Made by a program: the position numbers and the translations under genes. The notes under the pieces are model-generated. The model searched no databases and was not told the origin of the DNA. It was given only the letters and a program-made list of their open reading frames with translations. This document shows, in pieces, positions 1 through 6,835 of a stretch of 17,989 nucleotides of DNA. The DNA is from Parvibaculum sp964560165 (GTDB lineage Bacteria; Pseudomonadota; Alphaproteobacteria; Parvibaculales; Parvibaculaceae): contig CAZLLB010000045.1 of the NCBI GenBank assembly GCA_964560165.1, positions 1-17,989 on the forward strand, read 5' to 3'. Numbering within the stretch: the first letter of the stretch is position 1; each line of letters opens with the position of its first letter.

Positions 1-2
1 TC

Positions 3-467
3 GAGCCGGGCCGCCTCATCGTCGGCAATGCGGGCATCCTCGTCTCGCGCGTCATTTATGAAAAAGAAGGCGACGACCGCCGCTTCCTCATTATCGATGC
101 CGCCATGAACGATCTGATCCGCCCGACGCTCTACGACGCGTTTCACGAAATCCGCGCCGTCACCGAACCGGCAAACGCGCAAACCGTCACTTACGACGTC
201 GTCGGCCCGGTTTGCGAAACCGGGGATTTTCTCGCCAAGAGTCGCGCCATGCCGCGCCTCAAGGCGGGCGACCTCGTCGCCATCATGTCGGCGGGCGCTT
301 ACGGCGCAGTTCAGGCCTCGAGCTACAATACGAGGCCCCTCGTCCCGGAGGTGCTGGTCAAAGGCGGGGATTACGCACTTATCCGCGCGCGCCCCGATTA
401 TGACGAAATCCTGAAGCAGGATAAGATTCCGGTCTGGCTAGAGCCGGAGGAAATTCCCACGCGCTGA
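3..467 (+). CDS. lysA: Diaminopimelate decarboxylase, C-terminal part (5' end outside window)
   Basis: This is the last 154 residues of a PLP-dependent diaminopimelate decarboxylase, which makes L-lysine from meso-diaminopimelate in the cytoplasm. The frame is open from base 3 with no start codon of its own; the ATG at 105 is internal, because the preceding codons read EPGRLIVGNAGILVSRV, a typical LysA stretch. Seen directly are the GPVCETGDFLA segment (Cys codon at 213-215), where the family carries the cysteine that reaches across the dimer into the active site, and the GAYGAVQASSYNTRPLVPEVLV segment near the C-terminus. The family consensus is CES(G/S)D, so the Thr here is a mild variant. 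The gene ends 35 bases before the DUF4175 gene on the same strand, so the two may be cotranscribed. I am confident in the family assignment. Confidence 0.95.
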   Translation, partial: EPGRLIVGNAGILVSRVIYEKEGDDRRFLIIDAAMNDLIRPTLYDAFHEIRAVTEPANAQTVTYDVVGPVCETGDFLAKSRAMPRLKAGDLVAIMSAGAYGAVQASSYNTRPLVPEVLVKGGDYALIRARPDYDEILKQDKIPVWLEPEEIPTR

Positions 468-502
468 CGGACCCATCGGGCAGGTTCGCGCTGACAAGTT
501 GA

Positions 503-3049
503 ATGGCAACTGACGTGAGCGGCTCCGCAGACAACCACGACAACGATTCAGACGTCTACCGGCAACAGGCAACAAAGCCTGCTCGCCGCCTGCCGAGGCG
601 TATCGAACGCCGCATTACCCTCGCCCGTGTCATACTGATCTGGGAGAGCCTCTGGCCGGGCCTCTGGCACGCAGCGGCCCTTGCCGGTCTTTTCGTGGCG
701 CTGGCCCTTCTCGGCCTCTTCACCGGCCTTCCCATGGCCCTCCATTGGGCGCTTCTGACCATCTTCGCCCTCGCCCTCGCCACAGCCCTCTGGCGTGGGC
801 TCAGAGCCTTTCGCTGGCCGAGCCGGGACGAGGCCCTTCGCCACCTCGAACAGACCTCAGGCCTCTCCCATCAGCCTCTGGGCGCCTATGAGGATGTCCC
901 CGCCCAGGGCACCGGCGACCGCGCCTTCTGGATCGCCCATCAACGCTGGATCAGCGAGCGCCTGCGCCATCTGAAGCTCGGTTTCGTCTCCCCCGGCCTC
1001 GCCGCCCACGATCCCTATGGTGTGCGCGCCATCATCATCCTGTTGCTGGTCATCGGCGTTGCCGGCACTGGCCCCGGTCGTTTCGCGCGCGTCGCAGGCG
1101 CATTGCTGCCCGGCGTCGGCAGTCCAAGGACAATTTCCATCGAAGCCTGGATTACGCCACCTTCCTATACGGGCCAGATGCCGGTCTATCTTGAGCGCCG
1201 CGATCCCGCCACGGGCGAAACAGCGACCGCCGACGCTGCTCTCAAAGTACCCGTTGGCAGCACATTATCTTTGCGCGTCCATGGTTTACGCACCGCGCCC
1301 TCGCTCGAAACAGGCCGCGAAGATCGCGGCAAACCCGAGCCGCTGAAGGACCTCGGCTCCGACAATTACGCCCTCGACCTTCCGATCCAGAGTTCCGCCG
1401 AATTCGCCCTCACCCAGGGCGGAAAGCTGATGCGCGGCTGGAATATCGAGATCATTCCCGACAACGCACCAACCATCGCCTTCACGAAACCCCTGCAACG
1501 CACCGCTTCGGGCACATTGCGCTTTGCCTACAAGGTTCATGACGATTACGGCGTAACCGCCGCACAAGCTCAGGTCGCGCTTGCCGACGCGCCACGCGCA
1601 AATTCGCTCGGCGCAGAATTTTCCGGCGAAACGCGCCACGCACGCGCCGCACCTCGCGTCGCGCCACCCACCATCATCCTGCCCCTGCGCGCCCAGCGCC
1701 CAAAGGACGCCAGCGCCGAAACCTATATCGACCTCACACCGCACCCCTGGGCCGGGCTGCCGGTCACGATCACGCTTGTCGCCAAGGACGATGCGGGCCA
1801 CGAAGGCCTGAGCGATCCCGTCAATCTCACGCTGCCCGCGCGCAATTTCACCAAACCGCTCGCCGCCGCCGTAGTCGAGCAGCGTCGCGCGCTTGCCTTC
1901 GATCCGTCATCCACGACCCGCGTGGCGCGCATTCTCGACGATCTGACATTCGACGGCGCACGTTATATCGACGACAAAACCGTCTATCTCGCGCTACGCG
2001 CCGCCTATTGGCGGCTCGTCGTCGCTCAGCGCGACAGCGATCTCACCGGCATTTTCGATTTGTTGTGGTCGATCGCGCTGCACATCGAAGACGGCGACAT
2101 TTCACTGGCCGAAAGCGAAGTTCGCCGCACTCGAGACGCGCTGGCGCAAGCCCTTTCGGACGGCGCAGGCAATGACGAAATCTCGCGCCTGATGGATGAA
2201 ATGAAACAGGCCTTCCAGCGCTATATGGAGGCCTTGATCGCCAAAAACGGAAATCCCGACGCAAACCTGACAGACCAGTTCGCCCCCCAGGATGGCCAGA
2301 CCATTGATCGCGACCAACTCGAAAAAATGATGGCGACCATCGGCGAGCTGGCTCGCAGCGGCGCGCGCGAGCAGGCCAAAGCCATGCTCGAGCAGTTGCA
2401 GGCGATCATGGAAAATATGCAGGTGCCCAATCAGAACGCCAATATGAGCGAAGGCGACAAGGCCATGGCCGCCGCCATCGACCGTGCCGGCAAACTGATC
2501 GACGCGCAGCGGCAATTGATGGACGAGACATTCCGCCTCGGCGAAAAGAACGGCGAAAATTCCGATGGCGCAAGCCTCGGCAAAGACGGCAAGAATGCGC
2601 TGCAAGCTCTAAAGCACCGCCAGGAAGACCTGACAAAGGAACTGGAAGGCCTTCTCGCCGATCTCGAAAAGGCAAAAGCCGGCGCGCCAGCGGATTTTAG
2701 CAAGGCGCAAACACAAATGAAGAACGCCGAACAGCGCCTCGGCGATGGCCGCACCGATCGGGCAACATCATCGCAAGGGCAGGCGATCAGCAGCCTGCGT
2801 TCTGCCGCGCAGGGCCTTGCCGATAAATTGATGGCTGGAAAACAGGGAAAACCGAGGCCGGGGCAAAGTTCCGGTTCAGACAACCCGTTCGGTGATCCCC
2901 AAGCGCAGGGATCGCATGTCGATGTTCCAAAGACGATCGACACGCAGGCTGCCCGCCACATCATTGAGGAATTGCGCCGTCGTGCCAGCGAACTCGGTCG
3001 TCCGAAAATCGAACTCGATTATCTCGACAGATTGCTCGAGAGATTCTGA
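503..3049 (+). CDS. TIGR02302 / DUF4175 family membrane protein
   Basis: A large (848 aa) alphaproteobacterial protein of unknown function. The basic N-terminus is followed by two closely spaced hydrophobic segments (about residues 55-73 and 78-98) and a third at about 173-190, so it is probably an inner-membrane protein with a large soluble C-terminal part. Residues about 210-450 look like beta-rich, periplasmic-type sequence. Residues about 540-780 are rich in Gln, Glu, Lys, Met and Ala and look helical or coiled coil, with runs of DQLEKMM and EQAKAMLEQLQ type. The C-terminal RPKIELDYLDRLLERF is the typical family ending. The ATG at 503 has only a weak Shine-Dalgarno sequence. Position after lysA is consistent with a shared transcript. 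The stop codon touches the stop of convergent cpdR with no spacer. The family is recognised from its overall architecture and C-terminus; no function is inferred. Confidence 0.85.
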   Translation: MATDVSGSADNHDNDSDVYRQQATKPARRLPRRIERRITLARVILIWESLWPGLWHAAALAGLFVALALLGLFTGLPMALHWALLTIFALALATALWRGLRAFRWPSRDEALRHLEQTSGLSHQPLGAYEDVPAQGTGDRAFWIAHQRWISERLRHLKLGFVSPGLAAHDPYGVRAIIILLLVIGVAGTGPGRFARVAGALLPGVGSPRTISIEAWITPPSYTGQMPVYLERRDPATGETATADAALKVPVGSTLSLRVHGLRTAPSLETGREDRGKPEPLKDLGSDNYALDLPIQSSAEFALTQGGKLMRGWNIEIIPDNAPTIAFTKPLQRTASGTLRFAYKVHDDYGVTAAQAQVALADAPRANSLGAEFSGETRHARAAPRVAPPTIILPLRAQRPKDASAETYIDLTPHPWAGLPVTITLVAKDDAGHEGLSDPVNLTLPARNFTKPLAAAVVEQRRALAFDPSSTTRVARILDDLTFDGARYIDDKTVYLALRAAYWRLVVAQRDSDLTGIFDLLWSIALHIEDGDISLAESEVRRTRDALAQALSDGAGNDEISRLMDEMKQAFQRYMEALIAKNGNPDANLTDQFAPQDGQTIDRDQLEKMMATIGELARSGAREQAKAMLEQLQAIMENMQVPNQNANMSEGDKAMAAAIDRAGKLIDAQRQLMDETFRLGEKNGENSDGASLGKDGKNALQALKHRQEDLTKELEGLLADLEKAKAGAPADFSKAQTQMKNAEQRLGDGRTDRATSSQGQAISSLRSAAQGLADKLMAGKQGKPRPGQSSGSDNPFGDPQAQGSHVDVPKTIDTQAARHIIEELRRRASELGRPKIELDYLDRLLERF

Positions 3050-3436
3050 TTAGCGCGGAGCCGTGTCGGAAAGCACCGCATCTATGCGTTCGACAAGCTC
3101 AGCCAGCGTGAACGGCTTCAGCAAAATATCCTTGATGATCGCCTCGAGCCCATAAGCCCGCTCGCGTTGATCGGAATAGCCGGTCATCAGCACGATGGGC
3201 AGGCCCGGCGCATCACGCGCCGCTGAAAGTGCGAGCGAAATCCCATCCATGACCGGCATCAGAATATCGGTCAGCAACAACTCATGCGGCTCACCTCGGG
3301 CGCGGGCGCGGGCAAGTGCCGCCAGAGCATCGCTACCATCGACCACCACTTCGACCGTATGGCCAACGCTTTTGAGCGCGCGGCTGATGAAGTCACGCAC
3401 ACTCGGCTCGTCCTCGGCAATGAGAATGCGCGCCAT
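3050..3436 (-). CDS. cpdR: CpdR-type single-domain response regulator
   Basis: A 128-residue stand-alone receiver domain with no output domain. Visible residues are the acidic pocket E8/D9, phosphoacceptor D57 (LLLTDILMPVMDG), T85 (LMTGYSDQRERAYGLEAI) and K107 (LLKPFT). The start MARILIAEDE and the MTGY.DQRERA.GL segment closely match what I recall of CpdR. In Caulobacter, unphosphorylated CpdR binds ClpXP at the cell pole and primes proteolysis of targets including CtrA; phosphorylation by the CckA-ChpT relay turns it off. An in-frame ATG lies 66 bases upstream, but a Shine-Dalgarno AAGGA (3444-3448) sits 7 bases before 3436 and the receiver fold begins exactly there. Only 4 bases separate it from the end of hpt, so it is the last gene of the zinc-ribbon-hpt-cpdR operon. 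A general CheY-like regulator is the alternative. Confidence 0.8.
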   Translation of the reverse strand: MARILIAEDEPSVRDFISRALKSVGHTVEVVVDGSDALAALARARARGEPHELLLTDILMPVMDGISLALSAARDAPGLPIVLMTGYSDQRERAYGLEAIIKDILLKPFTLAELVERIDAVLSDTAPR

Positions 3437-3440
3437 CCGT

Positions 3441-3983
3441 CTATCCTTCCACAACGCCGACGAAGGGAAGCTGGCGATAGGCATGAGCCACGTCCATGCC
3501 ATAGCCGATGACGAATTTATCGGGACATTGAAAGCCGGTGAAATCGGTCTTCATCGGCACTGCGAGCTTGCCGGGCTTGTCGAGCAGCACGCAGGTCTTC
3601 ACCTGGCGAGCGCGCCGCGCCGTCATCAGATCCTTGGCAAAGGCAAGCGTACGGCCCGATTCCAGAATGTCGTCCACGATCAGCACGTCGCGGCCCGCGA
3701 TCTCGACTTCCGTATCGCGAACGATCTTCACCTCGCCAAGAGACAAGGTGCCCCGGCCGTAACTCGATAGGCTGAGGAAATCCACATCCGGCTCGGCGCC
3801 CGCGTCATGCAGCGCACGCAGGAGATCGGCGGCAAAAATGAAACTGCTCTTGAGGACCGGAACAACCAGCATTTCCCGCCCCATGCTCGAAACAATCTCG
3901 CCCGCAAGCTCGCGCACGCGCCGGCCAAGCGTCTCCGCATCATAAAGAACCGAAATACGGGCGCCGGGTGCGAGTGTGCTCAT
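3441..3983 (-). CDS. hpt: Hypoxanthine(-guanine) phosphoribosyltransferase
   Basis: A 180-residue purine salvage enzyme that joins hypoxanthine (often also guanine) to PRPP, giving IMP or GMP in the cytoplasm. The PRPP-binding motif VLIVDDILESGRT is at about residues 100-112. The flexible-loop SSYG is at 73-76, and the purine-contacting DKFVIGYGMD is at 155-164. The LK(G/S) cis-peptide loop reads LKSSF at 44-48, a Ser where most relatives have Gly. The reading frame stays open far upstream, but that part is Arg/Cys-rich shadow sequence antisense to nothing recognisable and overlapping the zinc-ribbon gene; MSTLAPGARISVLY at 3983 is the natural start and gives the usual family length. It begins 13 bases after the zinc-ribbon gene ends and is followed within 4 bases by cpdR, so the three look like one operon. 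Confidence 0.92.
   Translation of the reverse strand: MSTLAPGARISVLYDAETLGRRVRELAGEIVSSMGREMLVVPVLKSSFIFAADLLRALHDAGAEPDVDFLSLSSYGRGTLSLGEVKIVRDTEVEIAGRDVLIVDDILESGRTLAFAKDLMTARRARQVKTCVLLDKPGKLAVPMKTDFTGFQCPDKFVIGYGMDVAHAYRQLPFVGVVEG
3444..3448 (-). promoter_or_regulatory. Shine-Dalgarno sequence of cpdR
   Basis: On the minus strand AAGGA lies 7 bases upstream of the ATG at 3436, inside the last codons of hpt. It picks the short start of cpdR over the in-frame ATG at 3502 and suggests translational coupling between hpt and cpdR. Confidence 0.6.
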
Positions 3984-3996
3984 GGCCTTGTCACTA

Positions 3997-4926
3997 CTAC
4001 GGGGTGTCGGGAACGGTTTTGGCCGGTGCCGCATCTGGTGCGGGCATCGCCTCGGAATCTTCGCCCGCCTGCACAAAGCGGACTTCAATGTCGCGCGCGT
4101 CAACCGGCGGGCTCGACAATCGCGTCGTAAAAGCCGCCGACTGCTTGGGCTGAAGCTCTTTTTCAGCCAGCGCGAAAGTCCAGTGATAAAGCTCCTGTTG
4201 CTTTGCATCGCGCAGGCTGACACGCAGGCGCGGCAATGTCTTCGCCTCACCGCTGACATTCACCACCGAACCCTTGACCGCCAGTACGGGCAAACCGTTC
4301 TCATGCTGGCGCTCATAAGAAATATCGCGGAATTCCAGGCCGAGCAGATTGATAGGCGCACCCGCTGCCGCATAGAGCTTGGTCGTGGAGGGCCAGAATG
4401 CGGCGATCTCCTTGCGATACTGGACAACGCCATAGACCGTGCTCGCGACGAACAGGACAAGCAGCACCCAGCCGATGGCCCCGAGCACACGGCCACGCCG
4501 CATGGAGGCAACATCGTTGAGATAAGTCCGCAGCTTGCCGCCCGTGCCCGCTTGCGGCTCGGCTAGCGAAGCGCCGGTGGTGTCCGCTTCGGCATTTTCG
4601 GCACCTGCCTCGTCAACTGCCTGTTCGCGCGCTCTGGCGAGATGAGCGGTATCGGATTTGAAAAGCGGCTTTTGCGGCGCAACGAAGTCGGCCTGAGGCT
4701 CGGCTTCGGGCTGCACATCCTCCACAGGCTCGGACGCTGGTTCGGAAACGCTCGCCTCGACGCTCGCAACATCCGCGTCATCGCTGCCCGGGCGCGGCAT
4801 ATCGGTCGGCGGCGCCTGATGCCAGGTGTGTCCGCATTTGGCGCAGCGGACCTTACGCCCAGCGGGCGCGAAAGACGCTGCATCCACCGGATAACGCGCA
4901 GAACAAGACGGGCAAGTAATGATCAT
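3997..4926 (-). CDS. MJ0042-type zinc-ribbon, single-pass membrane protein (DUF3426-like)
   Basis: A 309-residue protein of unknown function. The N-terminus MIITCPSCSARYPV...RCAKCGHTWH carries four cysteines (5, 8, 28, 31) in the two CxxC pairs of the MJ0042/zinc_ribbon_5 family, so it should bind Zn. Residues about 40-140 are an acidic, Pro/Glu/Ala-rich, low-complexity linker. A hydrophobic segment at about 147-168 (GAIGWVLLVLFVASTVYG) is a membrane span. Residues about 195-290 form a beta-rich domain (LPVLAVKGSVVNVSGEAKTLPRLRVSLRD) like DUF3426. The likely topology is a cytoplasmic zinc ribbon and a periplasmic C-terminal domain. I chose the ATG at 4926 because the zinc ribbon begins immediately there; a further ATG 36 bases upstream adds only non-family sequence. 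It is the first gene of the operon leading to hpt and cpdR and is transcribed away from ftsE. Confidence 0.85.
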   Translation of the reverse strand: MIITCPSCSARYPVDAASFAPAGRKVRCAKCGHTWHQAPPTDMPRPGSDDADVASVEASVSEPASEPVEDVQPEAEPQADFVAPQKPLFKSDTAHLARAREQAVDEAGAENAEADTTGASLAEPQAGTGGKLRTYLNDVASMRRGRVLGAIGWVLLVLFVASTVYGVVQYRKEIAAFWPSTTKLYAAAGAPINLLGLEFRDISYERQHENGLPVLAVKGSVVNVSGEAKTLPRLRVSLRDAKQQELYHWTFALAEKELQPKQSAAFTTRLSSPPVDARDIEVRFVQAGEDSEAMPAPDAAPAKTVPDTP

Positions 4927-5000
4927 CCGGACCAAAGCCGAGGTGAAGGGTGGTGCAGGCAAACGAGCCGCTCGCCGGAATGGCGTCCGAGGGGCGATTT

Positions 5001-5027
5001 CTTGAGCCTATTGAAACCCGGCTCAAG
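5001..5027. repeat. Perfect 8-bp inverted repeat beside the CtrA box
   Basis: CTTGAGCC (5001-5008) and GGCTCAAG (5020-5027) are exact reverse complements separated by 11 bases. The centres of the arms are 19 bp apart, close to two helical turns, which would suit a dimeric DNA-binding protein. It could equally form a hairpin in RNA read in either direction, but no T-run follows, so it is unlikely to be an intrinsic terminator. It ends one base before the CtrA-type box. Confidence 0.55.
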
Positions 5028-5028
5028 G

Positions 5029-5043
5029 TTAAAGCCCGGTTAA
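5029..5043. promoter_or_regulatory. Perfect CtrA-type binding site (TTAA-N7-TTAA)
   Basis: The sequence TTAAAGCCCGGTTAA has both TTAA half-sites with exactly seven bases between them, the established full CtrA recognition sequence in Caulobacter and other alphaproteobacteria. It can also be read as a direct repeat of GGTTAA spaced by one helical turn (5027-5032 and 5038-5043). It lies 69 bases before the ftsE start and 102 bases before the zinc-ribbon start on the other strand, so it could serve either or both. Eight fixed bases would be expected by chance well under once in a spacer of this size, and less often in GC-rich DNA. CtrA binding itself is inferred. Confidence 0.65.
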
Positions 5044-5112
5044 GCAACATATCGCACGACATGTTTTTCCGGCTCGCTCCCCAATATTGCCTTCCATGAT
5101 ACCTTGCCGTGC

Positions 5113-5772
5113 ATGATTCGTTTCGAGAATGTAGGCATGCGTTACGGCATGGGGCCGGAAGTCCTGCGCGATGTGAGTTTTCACCTCGCGCCGGGGTCGC
5201 TACATTTTCTGACCGGCCCTTCGGGAGCCGGTAAAACCTCCCTGCTGAAGCTGATGTTCATGGCGTCACGGCCCTCGCGCGGCCTCATCACCATGTTCGG
5301 GCGCGACATCGCGACCCTTCCCCGCGCTGAACTTCCCGACCTGCGCCGCCGCGTCGGCGTCGTCTTTCAGGAGTTCCGCCTTCTCGACCACCTGACGACC
5401 TATGAGAACGTCGCCTTGCCTCTCAAAATTCAAGGCCGGGCTGAGGCGAGCTACCAGGCCGACGTGAAGGAACTGCTCGCCTGGGTGGGCCTCGGCGAGC
5501 GCATGCAGGCCAAACCCCCGACACTTTCGGGCGGCGAAAAACAGCGCGCCGCAATTGCCCGCGCCGTCGTCGCCCAGCCCGATCTGCTGCTGGCCGACGA
5601 ACCGACGGGCAATGTCGATCCCGAGATGGGCAAGCGGCTCTTGCGCCTGTTCATGGAATTGAACCGGCTCGGCACCTCGATCCTGATCGCCACCCATGAC
5701 CGTGCACTGGTGGAAGAAGCCCGCGCACCTGAACTTGTGCTTAAGGGCGGGAGGCTGAGCGTCCGTGGCTGA
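5113..5772 (+). CDS. ftsE: Cell division ATP-binding protein FtsE
   Basis: A 219-residue ABC-type ATPase, the cytoplasmic half of FtsEX, which sits in the divisome and drives conformational control of periplasmic cell-wall hydrolases. All ABC motifs are present: Walker A GPSGAGKT (35-42), Q-loop Q86 (VVFQEFRLLDHLTTYENVALPL, an FtsE-typical stretch), signature LSGGE (138-142), Walker B LLLADEP with E163, and H-loop H195. I use the ATG at 5113 (MIRFENVGMRYG) because FtsE proteins begin there; an in-frame TTG at 5104 would add three residues. No clear Shine-Dalgarno sequence precedes it. Its last 8 bases overlap the start of ftsX. The CtrA box 69 bases upstream is the most visible control element. 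Confidence 0.96.
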   Translation: MIRFENVGMRYGMGPEVLRDVSFHLAPGSLHFLTGPSGAGKTSLLKLMFMASRPSRGLITMFGRDIATLPRAELPDLRRRVGVVFQEFRLLDHLTTYENVALPLKIQGRAEASYQADVKELLAWVGLGERMQAKPPTLSGGEKQRAAIARAVVAQPDLLLADEPTGNVDPEMGKRLLRLFMELNRLGTSILIATHDRALVEEARAPELVLKGGRLSVRG

Positions 5773-6721
5773 TCTTGCGCCGTCCACACCTGATAAGGAC
5801 ACAGCGCCCGAGCGCGCGAGCTTCGGCACTCGGCTGGCTGCACTGCTCATTGAGACGCGCAGCGTCATGCCTGCGGCGGGTGCCACCGGCCTGTCTCTCG
5901 TTCTCGTCATCGCCGCCATGTGCTTTCTCGCCAGCCTCGCATTGGGGGCGGCGCTTTCGGTCGCCCATGTCACGTCGGACTGGACACGCGAACTTTCCGG
6001 GGCGCTGACCATCGAAATAAAGCCTTCGCCGCGAATGACGCCGGAAGACCAGACGCAGGCGATCCTCGACCTTCTGCATTCGACGAAAGGCATTCTTTCC
6101 GCGCGCGTCCTCACCACCGCCGACACGACCGCGCTGCTCGAACCCTGGCTCGGCAAGGGGAATGTGACGCAGGACCTGCCCCTGCCGCGCCTCATCGACA
6201 TCCGGATCGACCCCGCCTCTCCGCCCGATTTCGATTCCCTCGTGCAAAATATCGCCGACGGCGTACCAGGCGCACTTCTCGACACTCATCGCCAATGGCA
6301 ATGGCAATTGATGCGCGCAGCCCGCTCCGCCGAATGGCTGGCCTATGCGATTCTTGCCGTCGTCGCCGCGACGACGATCGCCATCGTCACTTTCGCAACC
6401 CGCGCCGGCCTTTCCGCCAACCGTGATGTCGTCGAAGTTTTGCATCTGACCGGCGCGCGCGACCGCTTCATCGCTGCCGAGGTGCAAAGGCACTTCCTGC
6501 ACCTCGGTCTGCGCGGCGGCGTCATCGGCCTTCTTTTGTCTGTCGCAACCTTTCTGGCGCTCGGCGCGCAGGATGGGGCAACCAGCATGTTTCTGGTTCC
6601 CGTCACCGGCCTCCGGCTCGAATATTATCCCGCTTTGATCTGCATCCCCCTCGCCGCAGCTCTTGTTGGCGTGGTGACTGCCCGGATAACTGTTCTGCGA
6701 ACGCTGCATCGCCTGCTATAA
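5765..6721 (+). CDS. ftsX: Cell division protein FtsX (FtsE partner permease)
   Basis: A 318-residue integral membrane protein with the FtsX plan: a cytoplasmic N-terminus, TM1 at about 42-64, a periplasmic domain at about 65-190, then TM2 (191-212), TM3 (247-268) and TM4 (289-308). The stretch DVVEVLHLTGARDRFIAAEVQRHFL (221-245), between TM2 and TM3, resembles the cytoplasmic coupling region FtsX proteins present to FtsE. The proposed GTG start at 5765 overlaps the 3' end of ftsE by 8 bases, typical of translational coupling; no ATG gives a comparable N-terminus. Known role: with FtsE it regulates septal peptidoglycan hydrolases. The periplasmic domain is poorly conserved across phyla, so its partner cannot be read from sequence. 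Confidence 0.93.
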   Translation: MADLAPSTPDKDTAPERASFGTRLAALLIETRSVMPAAGATGLSLVLVIAAMCFLASLALGAALSVAHVTSDWTRELSGALTIEIKPSPRMTPEDQTQAILDLLHSTKGILSARVLTTADTTALLEPWLGKGNVTQDLPLPRLIDIRIDPASPPDFDSLVQNIADGVPGALLDTHRQWQWQLMRAARSAEWLAYAILAVVAATTIAIVTFATRAGLSANRDVVEVLHLTGARDRFIAAEVQRHFLHLGLRGGVIGLLLSVATFLALGAQDGATSMFLVPVTGLRLEYYPALICIPLAAALVGVVTARITVLRTLHRLL

Positions 6722-6835
6722 AGCGAGCGCCAAGCTGCCAAATTCACCGAATTAGCGCCTATGCGTCATCTCGCTCTCTTATGATAATGTCCTGCACAGG
6801 CGGGAAATTTCCGGCAATCTCGAACGCGAGCAAGT
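6722..6835. other. ftsX-ydcF spacer with nested dyads and a possible -10
   Basis: A 114-base spacer. AGCGAG (6722-6727) is complementary to CTCGCT (6770-6775), and inside it AATTC-ACC-GAATT (6741-6753) is a small perfect hairpin. TATGAT (6780-6785), overlapping GATAAT (6783-6788), resembles a -10 hexamer, but no acceptable -35 lies at 16-18 bases upstream. The spacer may attenuate ftsEX transcription or carry a weak extra promoter for the next gene; neither is strongly supported. Confidence 0.3.

Larger units (their letters stand above)
4927..5112. promoter_or_regulatory. Divergent control region between zinc-ribbon-hpt-cpdR operon and ftsEX
   Basis: This 186-base spacer separates the two divergent start codons (4926 minus, 5113 plus). 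It holds an 8-bp perfect inverted repeat (5001-5027) and a perfect CtrA-type box (5029-5043), listed separately. I could not place convincing -35/-10 pairs in either direction; a TTGA at 5002 and another at 5011 are not followed by a good -10 at the right distance. The half nearest the zinc-ribbon gene (4927-5000) shows nothing I can name. Confidence 0.6.

Noticed and set aside
3984..4259. 92-residue N-terminal extension of Hpt
   Set aside because: It is Arg/Cys-rich, overlaps the zinc-ribbon gene in another frame, and would make the protein much longer than the family; the MSTLAPGARISV start gives the normal length.
5001..5027. Intrinsic terminator
   Set aside because: The inverted repeat has no T-run on either side and lies between divergent starts, where a terminator is not expected.
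5266..6709. Long minus-strand open frames (339 and 322 codons) opposite ftsE/ftsX
   Set aside because: They overlap each other and the clear FtsE and FtsX genes, and their products are low-complexity Arg/Gly/Asp-rich sequence, typical of shadow frames.
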